A stretch of 64,000 nt of DNA from Burkholderiaceae bacterium (GCA_023954045.1 JAMLIR010000006.1:103665-167664), one strand, 5' to 3'. Counted from the stretch's first letter, positions 9,522 to 19,387 are shown. Notes: generated by a model from the sequence alone, not told the origin. Made by a program: numbers and translations.

Positions 9522-10784
9522 CTATGCATGGCCGGGGCACAGCCCCAGTTCGTTTCGTGATACGCCGACGCCGAGTGTGGCATAAATGTCGAGCATCGAG
9601 GCGGTGTAGCGCTCCCGGCTGAATTCGGTCTCAACCAGGCGCCGTCCTTGCCGCCCGAGCGAGACGACCTCGGAGGCCGGGGAATCCATGACTGCGCGCA
9701 TGGCGGCTTCGAGAGCATCGACGTTGCCGCTCTCGAACAGCCACCCGGTCTCGCCATCGCGAACCATCTCGGGGATGCCGCCGATGCGGGCGCCTATCAC
9801 CGGCTTCCCCATCGCGAGGCTCTCCAGCACGCTGATCGGCGAATTCTCGTACCACTCCGATGGCAGGACCGTAGCCCGCGCGCCGCGCACGATCGAGTAG
9901 AGCGAAGCGCCGGTCCTGTACCCGGCGAATTCGACGGGTGCATCGATCTGCGCAGCCAGTTGCCTGAGCTCGTCCTCGATCGGCCCGGTGCCGACCAGCA
10001 CCAGCGGCACCCTGGCGCGAGCGGCCGCGCGAACCAGCGTGAACAGCCCCTTCTCATGCGCGAGCCTGCCGAAGTAGACGAGGTGTCGGCCCGGCTCGAA
10101 ACAGGGCTCGAACCGGGTGGCATCGACGAAATTCGGAACGTGGACGAATTTGTCGCGGTTCCAACCCCACTCGACGAACTTGTCGATGAAGAACCGGCTC
10201 GGAACGACGATCCGGTCAAGGTACTTCTCGTAGGTGCGTAGCCAGCGATGCAGCGAGCTTTCCATCGCCACGATCGCACTGGCGGCGACCGAGTCGAGCA
10301 CACAGCGGTTCAGGATCACCTGGAAATAGCGCCCGCCCTTGCAACGTTCGCAGATCCCACGCGCGTTGAGCATCTTGTTGTTCGGGCATGCGATCTTGAG
10401 ATCGTGCGCGGTCATCACGGCAGGAACGCCGAGTTCGTTGAGCACGGATAGGATCGAAGGCGACAAGTGATGATAGATGTTGTGGACGTGCGCGATATCC
10501 GGCCGCCGGTCCGCGATCAGCCTGCGGAGCTTGCGCTGCGCCTCGAAGGAGTAAACCACCTTGGTGGCTTTGACCACCTTCTCCCACGCCGTGTAGCGGT
10601 GCCCGAACTGTATTTCGTCTACGAAGTACTCGGACGATTCGCAGGGCAGGTTCTCGGGAAAATGCATCGAGAAGAAGGTGTTACGCCACCCGAGAGACTC
10701 CATCAGCGCAGCGTGGTCCAGGTATACGGCGTCTGCGCCGCCGCGCCGGTAGTGGTAGCTGTTGATGCTGAGCAGGTGCGGCAT
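9522..10784 (-). CDS. glycosyltransferase family 4 protein
   Basis: A 420-residue GT-B glycosyltransferase starting at the ATG at 10784 (MPHLLSINSYHYRRGGAD, a typical acceptor-domain beginning with a double Gly). The donor domain has LVYFGRLAHEKGLFTLV and ENSPISVLESLAMGKPV, the EX7E motif of GT4. A Cys-rich stretch around residues 130-165 (CPNN, CERCKGG, C) is seen in a subgroup of GT4 enzymes and may bind a metal. It is the first gene of the leftward GT pair and runs directly into the next one. The longer frame to 10904 has no support. Confidence 0.87.
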   Translation of the reverse strand: MPHLLSINSYHYRRGGADAVYLDHAALMESLGWRNTFFSMHFPENLPCESSEYFVDEIQFGHRYTAWEKVVKATKVVYSFEAQRKLRRLIADRRPDIAHVHNIYHHLSPSILSVLNELGVPAVMTAHDLKIACPNNKMLNARGICERCKGGRYFQVILNRCVLDSVAASAIVAMESSLHRWLRTYEKYLDRIVVPSRFFIDKFVEWGWNRDKFVHVPNFVDATRFEPCFEPGRHLVYFGRLAHEKGLFTLVRAAARARVPLVLVGTGPIEDELRQLAAQIDAPVEFAGYRTGASLYSIVRGARATVLPSEWYENSPISVLESLAMGKPVIGARIGGIPEMVRDGETGWLFESGNVDALEAAMRAVMDSPASEVVSLGRQGRRLVETEFSRERYTASMLDIYATLGVGVSRNELGLCPGHA

Positions 10785-10956
10785 TGTGAGGTTGCAGGAT
10801 TCCGAGCCGCAAAGCCTCGCATAGCGCGGCCGAAACGGATGTGTCGGAGTCGACGTCCCCCGCCAATTTAACCGATCTGCGTCCCGGGCAACGGCACGTG
10901 TCACCGCTTTGCGACACGCACCGGATGCCAGAGGCGCCCACCGAGCCGATCGTCGT

Positions 10957-12066
10957 TCAGCGCCCGACGATCGGCGGCGGGTTGGCCCGGATCTGCGCCT
11001 CGGTCAGAGAGTGGAAGCTGACCATCTGCCAATCGTTGGTGAGGTACTTGAACCGGTTGAATCCCATCGGACCATTGGTCTTGAAGTTGTCCCACTGCGC
11101 ATCGGCGGTGATCCACCAATCGCCCGCGGTATCCGCGAGCAAGCGCGCATCGGCGCGGTCATCGGGGCCGTTCGGATCGTGCAGGATCTTGCGCGCGAAG
11201 TACGCGGTGGCGAACCCGACGTAGCCGGACGGCACCGTGGCCCTCGGTCCGAAGAAGTGCCAGTGCCACTCGTCGAACTGGTAAGACGACGAACTCGGCG
11301 CGTTCATGTTGACGTAGCGTGCCGACTTGCCGCCACCGTTGCTCGACTCGTCACGGAAAGCGTTCTCGGAGGTGGTCTGCTCACCCGCCCAACTCGAGTG
11401 ATACATGTAGCCGCCCGGGCTGGCCGCGTAACTGCCGCGCACCCACTGCCCGTTGCTCATGAGCCACCACAGTTGCATGTCGCGGACCTGCACGCGCGTG
11501 TTCGGTGCCCGGTTGCCCGTGTACGGCCCTGCGACGCGCCAGGGAACGGGCGGATTGGCGCCGTTCGGATGATTGGTGTCGGCCATGATCACGCCCCAGG
11601 GCCCAGCCGTAGTCCAGCCGTCGGGCTTGGCGTAGGTCTTGGGATACTCCCAGTTGCTACCCCATCCCCTGAGCCATTGAAGTGACCGCACGGGCCCGTC
11701 GTGCCAAAGCTTCATGTCGTTGACAAGCGTGTCGACCCAGTTTGCGCTCGTCGTACCCGCGCTCGTCGTACCCGCGCTCGTCGTACCCGCGCTCGTCGTA
11801 CCCGCGCTCGTCGTGTCACCTTTGGTGGGCGCCGCAGCGGCGGTTGGTATCACGTTCGAATTGACGACGTTACTGGGCGCAGCGTTGGCTGACGAAACGA
11901 GCGAATCCGATCCAAGGGTTGCGCTGCCGTCGGACCCGCCGCAAGCCGTGAGAGCGAGCGAGATCAGGCAGACGGCCAACAGCCCGAGACCTCTCCGCGC
12001 TCGCGGGAGATCCTGCCGCGGGCCGACAGAGGAGGCGTGCTTGAAAGCGTGCTGGCTCTTGAGCAT
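10957..12066 (-). CDS. lipoprotein of unknown function with TTSAG repeats
   Basis: I do not recognise the family. The ATG at 12066 gives 369 residues with a basic N-terminus, a hydrophobic stretch and a lipobox LTACG at about residues 37-41, so a secreted lipoprotein is likely. A low-complexity linker follows with five TTSA(G) units encoded by a 15-bp tandem repeat. The rest is a globular domain rich in Trp, Asn, Gly and His, including GSNWEYPKTY, WGVIMADTNHPNG, MQLWWLMSNGQW and DEWHWHFFGPR. The aromatic content would suit sugar binding, but that is inference. It lies between the glycosyltransferase genes and the acyltransferase/SGNH pair, so a role in handling the polysaccharide is plausible. 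A decayed copy of its 3' end lies at 8070-8217. Confidence 0.75.
   Translation of the reverse strand: MLKSQHAFKHASSVGPRQDLPRARRGLGLLAVCLISLALTACGGSDGSATLGSDSLVSSANAAPSNVVNSNVIPTAAAAPTKGDTTSAGTTSAGTTSAGTTSAGTTSANWVDTLVNDMKLWHDGPVRSLQWLRGWGSNWEYPKTYAKPDGWTTAGPWGVIMADTNHPNGANPPVPWRVAGPYTGNRAPNTRVQVRDMQLWWLMSNGQWVRGSYAASPGGYMYHSSWAGEQTTSENAFRDESSNGGGKSARYVNMNAPSSSSYQFDEWHWHFFGPRATVPSGYVGFATAYFARKILHDPNGPDDRADARLLADTAGDWWITADAQWDNFKTNGPMGFNRFKYLTNDWQMVSFHSLTEAQIRANPPPIVGR
11746..11820. repeat. 15-bp tandem repeat (four exact units plus a diverged fifth)
   Basis: The unit GCTCGTCGTACCCGC occurs four times without change at 11746-11805, followed by a fifth copy whose last bases differ. It encodes the TTSAG linker of the lipoprotein on the opposite strand. 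Because the unit is a multiple of three, slippage would change linker length without breaking the frame. Confidence 0.95.
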
Positions 12067-12840
12067 TGTCTGATTCCCCGAGAGTGCGTTGAGTGTCAGA
12101 GCACCGGAACGAGCCGCGTGGCCTCGGAGGGCGCTCGATGACGTGATGAATATCACGGAACCCGCATCGACAAACCGGCGCACCGGCGATGTCACCGACG
12201 CACGGTCGACCCAAGCAGACGAATGCCGATGGTCAGCACGTCGTAGAGGGTCGATAGCCCCGAGTTCACGGGACTGCGCGTTCGCGGAACGAGGCGAGAA
12301 GAACAGTGGAGATAGTGAGATCGGCATTCAGGAGGAAGTTGAGATAGCCATCGGGCCGGCAATTCTATGGACGCGTGCGCACAGGGGCCGGTGCACAGCC
12401 TTACGCTTCCGCAAGGCCCCGAAACGGGGCATCGAGGATCACGCTCCCCTGACCTTGCGGGCACAAGATCAAGGTGGAAACGCCTGTGCCGCACGGATGA
12501 CGACAGACACCATTTCGCGTTGAGCGCGACCCTCGATGACGCGCGATCGATTGATCGGCGGTCAACGAATTGCAGGCGCAAGAATCGCTTGAGGTCCGTT
12601 GCTCCAGGCCTGCGCACCGTTCCGTACAGCGCTGGCGGTGTGGAGCCGTGTTGAGAGCAACTGTCTCCGTTGATCGCCGGTGGCGGAGGCCTGGCATCGC
12701 CCGGACGAACTACATCTGCATTCGCCCGAGTTGGAGGTTCGCGCCGAAGAGGACCATCGATGACGGCCGCTCCAGATCAGAGAGCCGCGACGAAAGCGGC
12801 AAGCGGAACAATGGAATGGCGAACTGGCGCGAACCTGCGG
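12067..12840. other. 774-bp region without a supported gene
   Basis: Open frames here are short, with unlikely composition and no family match. The part next to the lipoprotein start should hold its promoter, but no convincing -35/-10 pair stands out. A perfect 6-bp stem with an AAA loop, GCCCCGAAACGGGGC, lies at 12416-12430 without a T-run, so it is not a standard terminator. A stretch on the minus strand around 12192-12345 reads like short coding pieces in two frames, possibly gene debris. Confidence 0.5.
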
Positions 12841-13518
12841 CTATCGCGCCGCGCCGGTCAACTCGAGCAGGCGCCTGCGGTAGACCAGGTAGCCCAGTTC
12901 GTGGCCGAGATCCCCGATCAGGCGCCCGTCGCCGGAGTCGAACCAACGCATCAGCCGGCGAGGGTTCGACTCCGACTCGAAGTAGCGATGAAGGGGCAGG
13001 TAGTTCGATCCGAACTCGGCGGAAGCGCGGCGCTCCAGGTCCAGTTGCCGCGCCGTTTGCTCCTCGGTGAATGCATTGACCGGCTGCTGGCCACCGATGA
13101 TGCAGAGCGATCCGCTTTTCGAGCAGGCAGCCAGGATTCGGCGGTACGCCTGCAGCAGCGCGTCGACCGAGGTGCCGCTCTCGATGTCGGTGATCGGATA
13201 GTGAATCAATGCGATGCTTCGCTGACCCGCCGCCAGCCGCTCGGCGATTCCCGCAGTCGCCGCCAGAAGCCGGCCGTCGTCCTCGGCGATCACTTCCAGG
13301 CGCACGTCGCCACCGCACACCCGCTGGAAGAACGTCTTCATCCGCGTCGCGAGATCGTTGCTTCCCGGATCGCGCACGCCCTCCGCGAGCACTTGTGAGC
13401 CGCCGAAGATATACGCTGGCCGCTCGCAGGGCAGGGTTGGTTTGATCGGGGCGGCGGACGCGAAATCGAGGGCCGCCGCGAGCAGCAGCGCGGGAAGGTA
13501 CTTAAAGACGGATCTCAT
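12841..13518 (-). CDS. SGNH-hydrolase-like exported protein
   Basis: From ATG 13518 this is a 225-residue protein with an N-terminal signal peptide (MRSVFKYLPALLLAAALDFASA). The mature part begins near a GGSQ motif that would supply the SGNH nucleophile Ser, and ends with GDLGHELGY, which supplies the Asp and His. The middle (IALIHYPITDIESGTS) fits the second and third blocks loosely. The start overlaps the end of the acyltransferase gene by 17 bp. Split systems in which an acyltransferase-3 membrane protein works with a separate SGNH protein are known for cell-surface O-acetylation, so this is likely the periplasmic half of such a pair. Confidence 0.7.
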   Translation of the reverse strand: MRSVFKYLPALLLAAALDFASAAPIKPTLPCERPAYIFGGSQVLAEGVRDPGSNDLATRMKTFFQRVCGGDVRLEVIAEDDGRLLAATAGIAERLAAGQRSIALIHYPITDIESGTSVDALLQAYRRILAACSKSGSLCIIGGQQPVNAFTEEQTARQLDLERRASAEFGSNYLPLHRYFESESNPRRLMRWFDSGDGRLIGDLGHELGYLVYRRRLLELTGAAR

Positions 13519-14551
13519 ATCGGCGAAGCAGCCAGGCAATGACGAACGACGCCACCAGCGAGATTCCGAAGATCGTCAGCGAAAAGGCAAGCGACTCCCA
13601 GAACGAAAAAAAGATCGGGGGCATCCTGACCTGCAGCGACCGTGTGAACAGGGCGGTCGCGAAGACCGTCACGACGATGGTGAGCGGAACCTGGATGATG
13701 TATGGAACGAACAGGTAGTTCCCCCAACCAGGCGGATTTACGACTCTGCAGATCGCGTTGGCCAGCGCCTTGAACAGCATGTAACAGGCGACCCCGTAGA
13801 CGATGCGCAGCACGACGTCGATCGCCGGGTAGGCCGGATAACCGAAGTCGTCCAGCCAGGTGCGAAGCAGGAACGCTGTCGCAGCGATCGCGATCGCGAC
13901 GGCCGTGTTCATCTGGCGGCCGTGCAGTTCCGCGCCGATCGCCATGCACACGAACGCGAGGCTGACGGTTTGAAGAATGTACGGCGAGATCAGCGGCGTG
14001 TACCCGGGAAACATGACGAACAGCAGGCAGCAGAGAAAGGTCCAGAACACCCCCCGGCGATCGAGGCTGAGCAGCAGCGGCCCGGCGATGGCATAGGCGA
14101 CGAAGAACCACAGGTTGGTGTCGTACAGCGCCTTGTAGAAGTGCTGGTTCACCGTATCGACCTGGCCACCCTTGGCGGCGATGTACAGCATGTCGAAGGC
14201 CGCCAGCGCGGCCGCCGCAATGACGAGCTTGAGCAGGTTGCTCGGCAGCACGACCCGGCCGGGTGACAGCATCTTCCTCTTCAGCACCGCGCCGGCGATC
14301 AGGAAGAATCCGACCGCTCCGAAATCGCGCAGCGTCTGCAACCAGACCACCCACGCACGCTCGTCGAGGAACTGGTACTCGACGGGCACGGTGTGGTTGA
14401 ACAGGATCGACGAAAAGAAGACGATCCGAAGCCAGGGGGCGAGCACCCGTTCTCTGGAGATGTCGAAGGGCTTCAGCAGCGGTCCGAACCACAAGGCGGA
14501 GTTGCCCCGGTTCCTCGAAAGCGTCGCAGTATCCGTGTTTCGGTCCGCCAA
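13502..14551 (-). CDS. acyltransferase family 3 membrane protein
   Basis: A 349-residue polytopic inner-membrane protein of the Acyl_transf_3 family (OatA/WecH/ExoZ relatives). The first helix carries LRIVFFSSILFNH with the conserved Arg and His, followed by FGAVGFFLIAGAVL, equivalent to the family's FF-hydroxy-residue-G segment. About ten hydrophobic segments are visible. It should bring an acyl group across the membrane to modify a polysaccharide. The downstream SGNH gene overlaps it, so the two form a second O-acylation module in this locus, distinct from the MBOAT pair at 4225-6827. The initiating ATG is preceded by a divergent region leading to the DUF6351 gene. Confidence 0.82.
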   Translation of the reverse strand: MADRNTDTATLSRNRGNSALWFGPLLKPFDISRERVLAPWLRIVFFSSILFNHTVPVEYQFLDERAWVVWLQTLRDFGAVGFFLIAGAVLKRKMLSPGRVVLPSNLLKLVIAAAALAAFDMLYIAAKGGQVDTVNQHFYKALYDTNLWFFVAYAIAGPLLLSLDRRGVFWTFLCCLLFVMFPGYTPLISPYILQTVSLAFVCMAIGAELHGRQMNTAVAIAIAATAFLLRTWLDDFGYPAYPAIDVVLRIVYGVACYMLFKALANAICRVVNPPGWGNYLFVPYIIQVPLTIVVTVFATALFTRSLQVRMPPIFFSFWESLAFSLTIFGISLVASFVIAWLLRRYEIRL

Positions 14552-14740
14552 AAGTCATACCCCCAGTGCCGAACGCCCGGGCCGTGGCCCTGAACAGGAC
14601 TCCCCGGACGAATGCGCAAGCCTACCATCGCGCCAGACCGAGCTCCGTGAGCAAGTTGGCTCGAGACTCCCTGGCCCGCTGCTAGAATCCTGCGAACTTT
14701 GCATGCCGGCGGCGGGCGTCGCGTTCTGTCCGATCAATCC

Positions 14741-17700
14741 ATGAGTTGCGGTCGCATCATTCGCAGCGCGCTTGCCGCGGCATTCATCGCCACGCTGATC
14801 AGCGCCTGCGGGAGCGGGTCGGGGACCGCCCCGGCGCCTGCACCAACGCCGACGCCCACGCCGACGCCGACGCCCGAACCCACGCCGACGCCCACGCCCG
14901 AACCCACGCCGACGCCCACACCTTCGCCGACGATCGGAATGGTCGCCGGCGACGACATCGTGAATGCCGCCGAGGCGAGCGCCGGCATCGTCGTGACCGG
15001 CGCGACGGAACCGGGTTCCACGGTGACAGTCAGCTGGGGTTCGACGAGCAAGATGGTCACCGCGCTCGGCTCGGGCGAGTGGTCGGCCGAATTCGCGGCC
15101 GCGGAACTGCCTCCCGACGACGCTGCGACGACGATCAGCGCCACCGCCGATGCGGCAGGCAACGTCAGCCCGGCAGGCACGCGCAGCGTGGCGATAGACC
15201 GTTCCGTCCCGGCCGTGACCATCGCCGACCTGCTGGACGACGTCGCGCCCGATACCGGTTCGGTCGCGAACGGCGGGACGACCGACGACAACGCGCCGAC
15301 CCTGGTATTGAGCTTCAGCGAGGTGTTCGGCGCGAAGGCGACAGTCGAGATCTTCAGGGACGGCACGTCGATCGGGTTCGCCGCGGCCACGAATTCGACC
15401 ACCGCGAACTTCACCGACACCACTGCCCCGTCCGACGGCTTCCACGAGTACTCGGCCCGGATGACCGATGCGGCAGGCAATACGAGCAGCATCGCAACCC
15501 GCAGCGTCGTCATCGACACCTCGGTCGCGCCGCCGCCGCCCCCCCCTCCGCCGCCGCCGCCGCCCCCTCCGGTGAGCCTCTCGATCACTTCGCTGTCGTC
15601 GCGCCCCGACATCGTCACCGGCGGCGATGCCCTGCTGCAGGTCTCGCTCCCGACCGGCAAGGATCCGACGAAGATCACGGTCCAGCTGAACGGGCAGGAC
15701 GTCACCGGCAAGTTCCGCGTGCAGCCCGACGGCACGACGTTGCTCGGGCTGCTGGACAAGTCCGAGGCAAGGTACACGCTGCGCAACGGCGCGAACACGG
15801 TCGAAGCGTTCTACGACGGCGTTGCGTCCGGCAGCCTTGCGCTGACGAACTATCCGTCTTCCGGCCCGGTCTTTTCGGGCCCTCGCGAATCACCCTTCGT
15901 CTGCGAAACCGCGCAATTCGTGCTGCCCGACGGCAGCACGCTGGGTCCGCCGCTGAATTACGACAGCTGCGCGGCGTCCACGCGGACGCACTACGTCTAC
16001 TGGTCGTCGTCGAAGAGGCGATTCCTTCCCACGGCGACGCCGGGCCAGCTGCCAGCCGATGCGGCGACGATTACCGTCGAGGGCAGGCAGGTGCGCTTCG
16101 TCGTGCGCATCGAGACCGGCACGGTCAACCGCGCGATCTATCAGCTGGCGATGCTGCACGATCCGTCTGCGGACCCCGCGCCTTCGGTCTTCGCCCGGTC
16201 CGCCGGCTGGAACGGAAAGCTCGTCTACAGTTTCGGCGGCGGCTGCAGCCAGGGCTGGTACCGGCAGGGCACGAAGATCGGCTGGGCGAGCTGGTTCTAC
16301 GACGACGCCGGCGTCCTGCAGCGCGAGGAGTCGGTGCTCGACCAGGAGTTGCTCGGGCGCGGCTACGCGGTCGCGTCGTCGACGCTCAACGTTTTCGGGC
16401 AGAACTGCAACGAGGTCACCGCGGCCGAGACGATGGCGATGGTGAAGGAGCGCTTCATCGAGGCTTTCGGCGTGCCGCGCTTCACGATCGGCTGGGGCTG
16501 CTCGGGCGGCGCCTACCAGCAGCACCACATCGCCGACAACTATCCGGGGCTGCTCGATGGCCTCGTCATCGGATGCAGCTACCCCGAGGTGAGCTTCACG
16601 ACGGTGCACTACGTCGGCGATGCGCGCCTGCTGAACCGCTATTTCAACGGCCAGTACTACGCCGTCCCTTCCTACAGCGACGCTCAGAAGCAGGCGATCA
16701 GCGGCCTGCTCGGCCTGGCGACGCTCCAGCGCATGGACAACGAGACGGCCGACCGTATCGGAGCCGCCGATTGCCCGAGCGTGCTGCCATGGGAATTGCG
16801 CTACGACCTGAACAGCAATCCCGGCGGCGCCCGATGCGGCGTGTTCGACCACACGGTGAATGTCTGGGGCACGAGGCCGAATCCGCTGAAGCCGGCATAC
16901 ACGATCGCGATGCGGCCGCTGGACAACGTCGGCATCCAGTACGGCCTGAAGGCGCTGAACGACGGCGTCATCACGGTCGACGAGTTCCTCGATCTCAACG
17001 AGAAGGTCGGCGGCTTCGACTCGGACGGAAGACCGACGGCCGCAACCGGTGTATTGCCGGCGCCGCGCTCGGTGGCCGATTCCGCGGCGCTCGCCACCGC
17101 CTACACCAGTGGCCGCATGTTGTATGGCGGCTGGGGTCTGAAGGACGTCCCGATCATCGACTACCGGCTGTACGAGGATCGCGTCGCGAACGGCACGTAT
17201 CACCAGCGCTACAACTCGTTCATCGCCCGAGAGCGGCTGAAGAAGGCCAACGGCAGCGCGGCGAACCAGGTGATGCTGCTCGAAGGCAACGCCAGCTGGC
17301 CTTTCTCGAGCGAGAGTCCGCTCGTGCTGCACGCGCTCGAGCAGATGGACCTCTGGCTGTCGAACGTCGTCGCCGACACGTCGGCGGACCCGCTGTCGAC
17401 GAAGGTGGTGCGCAACAAGCCTTCCACGCTGCGCGAGGGCTGCGTGCCGCCCGGATCGCAATTCCCGAACTTCGTCGCCGAGACGCTGACGATGGACTCG
17501 GGCTACTGCGCGAACGCGTCCCGCTTTCCGGCCGGCATCGGCACGCGCGCGGTGGCCGGCGGCCCGACCGTCGCCGACATCGCCAAGTGCCAGCTGAAAT
17601 CGGTCGCCACCGCGCTTTCGGACGGCACCTACGCGGCGACGTTCAGCACGAGCCAGCGAACGCGGCTGGCGAACGTCTTTCCGTCCGGCGTCTGCGACTG

Positions 17701-17773
17701 GACCAGGCGCGGCGTGGGCCAGCCTTCCGCGGCCGAGTACCGGTCGTTGCAGCCCTGGCAGCGCTTCGACTGA
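14741..17773 (+). CDS. DUF6351 (tannase-like) lipoprotein with Ig-like repeats
   Basis: A 1010-residue exported lipoprotein from the ATG at 14741: signal sequence with lipobox LISACG at about residues 18-23, a Pro-Thr/Glu-Pro spacer (31-65), two Ig-like repeats (about 67-160 and 165-262), a run of 14 prolines (264-277) and a large alpha/beta-hydrolase-like domain. The latter carries GWGCSGG with the likely nucleophile Ser at about 588, the pattern of DUF6351/tannase-related proteins. Many Cys in the catalytic part suggest disulfides outside the cytoplasm. The substrate may be an ester of a plant phenolic, given the relatives, but this is inference. A TTG at 14699 would extend the frame but would hide the signal sequence. 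Its stop abuts the glpK stop. Confidence 0.8.
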   Translation: MSCGRIIRSALAAAFIATLISACGSGSGTAPAPAPTPTPTPTPTPEPTPTPTPEPTPTPTPSPTIGMVAGDDIVNAAEASAGIVVTGATEPGSTVTVSWGSTSKMVTALGSGEWSAEFAAAELPPDDAATTISATADAAGNVSPAGTRSVAIDRSVPAVTIADLLDDVAPDTGSVANGGTTDDNAPTLVLSFSEVFGAKATVEIFRDGTSIGFAAATNSTTANFTDTTAPSDGFHEYSARMTDAAGNTSSIATRSVVIDTSVAPPPPPPPPPPPPPPVSLSITSLSSRPDIVTGGDALLQVSLPTGKDPTKITVQLNGQDVTGKFRVQPDGTTLLGLLDKSEARYTLRNGANTVEAFYDGVASGSLALTNYPSSGPVFSGPRESPFVCETAQFVLPDGSTLGPPLNYDSCAASTRTHYVYWSSSKRRFLPTATPGQLPADAATITVEGRQVRFVVRIETGTVNRAIYQLAMLHDPSADPAPSVFARSAGWNGKLVYSFGGGCSQGWYRQGTKIGWASWFYDDAGVLQREESVLDQELLGRGYAVASSTLNVFGQNCNEVTAAETMAMVKERFIEAFGVPRFTIGWGCSGGAYQQHHIADNYPGLLDGLVIGCSYPEVSFTTVHYVGDARLLNRYFNGQYYAVPSYSDAQKQAISGLLGLATLQRMDNETADRIGAADCPSVLPWELRYDLNSNPGGARCGVFDHTVNVWGTRPNPLKPAYTIAMRPLDNVGIQYGLKALNDGVITVDEFLDLNEKVGGFDSDGRPTAATGVLPAPRSVADSAALATAYTSGRMLYGGWGLKDVPIIDYRLYEDRVANGTYHQRYNSFIARERLKKANGSAANQVMLLEGNASWPFSSESPLVLHALEQMDLWLSNVVADTSADPLSTKVVRNKPSTLREGCVPPGSQFPNFVAETLTMDSGYCANASRFPAGIGTRAVAGGPTVADIAKCQLKSVATALSDGTYAATFSTSQRTRLANVFPSGVCDWTRRGVGQPSAAEYRSLQPWQRFD
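14872..14919. repeat. 24-bp direct repeat, two exact copies
   Basis: Two identical 24-bp units lie back to back at 14872-14895 and 14896-14919 and encode the Pro-Glu-Pro-Thr spacer of the DUF6351 lipoprotein. Surrounding bases are shorter imperfect repeats of the same PT-coding sequence. Confidence 0.9.
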
Positions 17774-19255
17774 TCACGCGGCGACTGCCTGCCGCACCGC
17801 CCGTTCCCAGCCTGCCATCAGCGCCTGCGCCCGATCCCGACTCATCGTCGGCACGAAGCGCCGCTCGGCGCGCCACAGGCGCGACAGGTCGTCGACGCCG
17901 CGGTGGACGCCGCAGGCCAAGCCAGCCAGCCACGCAGCCCCCAGCGCCGTGGTCTCGATGACCGCGGGCCGAACCACAGGGATGCCCAGCAGGTCGGCCT
18001 GGAACTGCATCAGCAGGTCGTTGGCGGCTGCGCCGCCGTCGACGCGCAACTCGGCGAGCGGCGTGCCCGCGTCGCGCCCCATCGCACCGAGCAGTGCCGC
18101 GCTCTGGTAGGCAATCGCATCGAGGGCGGCGCGCGCCACGTGCGCTACCGTGCTGCCGCGCGTCAGGCCGGTGATCGTGCCGCGTGCGTCGGGCTGCCAG
18201 TAGGGTGCGCCCAGGCCGGTGAACGCCGGCACGAAGACCACGCCGCCCGCATCCGGCACCGACGCCGCGAGCGCCTCCACGTCGGAGGACTTCTCGATCG
18301 CCTTCAGGCCGTCGCGCAGCCACTGGACCACCGCGCCGCCGACGAAGACGCTGCCCTCCAGCGCGTACTGCCTGGCCTGCGCGGGCTGCGCGGCCGCGGT
18401 GGCGACCAGCCCGTTGCGCGAGGGCTCGAAACGGCTGCCGGTGTGCATCAGCATGAAGCAGCCGGTGCCATAGGTGTTCTTCGCCATGCCGGGCTCGAAG
18501 CACGCCTGGCCGAACAGCGCCGCCTGCTGGTCGCCGGCGATGCCTCCGATCGGCAGCGGCGCGCCGAGCACCTCGGCATCGGTGAGGCCGAAGCGATGGC
18601 TGGACGGCAGGACCTCGGGCAGCAGCGCGGCCGGCAGGTCGAGCGCCGCGAGCAGTTCGTCGTCCCAGCAGCCGCGGCGCACGTCGTAGAGCATCGTGCG
18701 CGACGCATTGGTCACGTCGGTGACGTGCAGCCGCCCGCCGGTGAGCTGCCAGACGAGCCAGCTGTCGATGGTGCCGAACGCGAGCTCACCGCGCTGCGCC
18801 GCGACCCGCGCGCCGGGCACGTTGTCGAGCAGCCAGCGGATCTTGGTGGCCGAGAAATACGCATCGATGACGAGGCCGGTGCGCGCCGCGACGACCTCGG
18901 CCAGCCCCGCTTCGCGCAGCTGCCGGCAGATCGGCTCGGTGCGCCGGTCCTGCCAGACGATCGCATTGTGGATCGGCCGGCCGGTGGCCCGCTCCCAGAT
19001 CACCGTCGTCTCGCGCTGGTTCGTGATGCCGATCCCGGCGACCGAGCGTGCTTCGAGCCCGGCGGCGGCCAGCGCCTCGCGCGCGGTGGCGAGCTGCGTG
19101 TTCCAGATTTCCATCGGGTCGTGCTCGACCCAGCCGGGCTGCGGGAAGACCTGGTGGAACTCGCGTTGCACCATCGACACGATGCGGCCGTCCGCGTCGA
19201 AGACGATGCTGCGCGAGCTGGAGGTGCCCTGGTCGAGCGCCAGTAGTAAGCTCAT
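17774..19255 (-). CDS. glpK: glycerol kinase
   Basis: Phosphorylates glycerol to sn-glycerol 3-phosphate in the cytoplasm. From ATG 19255 it has 493 residues, the usual length. It starts with the ATPase-fold phosphate-1 motif [15 protein letters not shown] and contains [27 protein letters not shown] and [21 protein letters not shown], all GlpK signatures. The same frame runs upstream to 20671 but that part is the shadow of the opposite gene. No glpF or glpD lies beside it; the glycerol-3-phosphate dehydrogenase gpsA is far away at 49053. It shares a 132-bp divergent region with the aldehyde dehydrogenase gene and its stop meets the DUF6351 stop end to end. Confidence 0.95.
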   Translation of the reverse strand: MSLLLALDQGTSSSRSIVFDADGRIVSMVQREFHQVFPQPGWVEHDPMEIWNTQLATAREALAAAGLEARSVAGIGITNQRETTVIWERATGRPIHNAIVWQDRRTEPICRQLREAGLAEVVAARTGLVIDAYFSATKIRWLLDNVPGARVAAQRGELAFGTIDSWLVWQLTGGRLHVTDVTNASRTMLYDVRRGCWDDELLAALDLPAALLPEVLPSSHRFGLTDAEVLGAPLPIGGIAGDQQAALFGQACFEPGMAKNTYGTGCFMLMHTGSRFEPSRNGLVATAAAQPAQARQYALEGSVFVGGAVVQWLRDGLKAIEKSSDVEALAASVPDAGGVVFVPAFTGLGAPYWQPDARGTITGLTRGSTVAHVARAALDAIAYQSAALLGAMGRDAGTPLAELRVDGGAAANDLLMQFQADLLGIPVVRPAVIETTALGAAWLAGLACGVHRGVDDLSRLWRAERRFVPTMSRDRAQALMAGWERAVRQAVAA

Positions 19256-19387
19256 TGCGGGTTGCCTCGGTTCGTGGCGCCGTGCCAGCCGATGATACCG
19301 TGCGGGCGGCACACGATTGGAGGCCTTTCTCCACCTGGCGCGGCTATCCTCTTGCATCGACCGCCACGCCGCGACGGCAGGTTCCAG

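Noticed and set aside
10890-10922. CGTGTC/GACACG hairpin after the lipoprotein gene
   Set aside because: A 6-bp stem without a T-run; too weak to call a terminator.
12192-12617. Open frames with coding-like peptides on the minus strand in the 12067-12840 gap
   Set aside because: Two short pieces in different frames look faintly protein-like, but no motif or start supports a gene. Kept only as possible debris.
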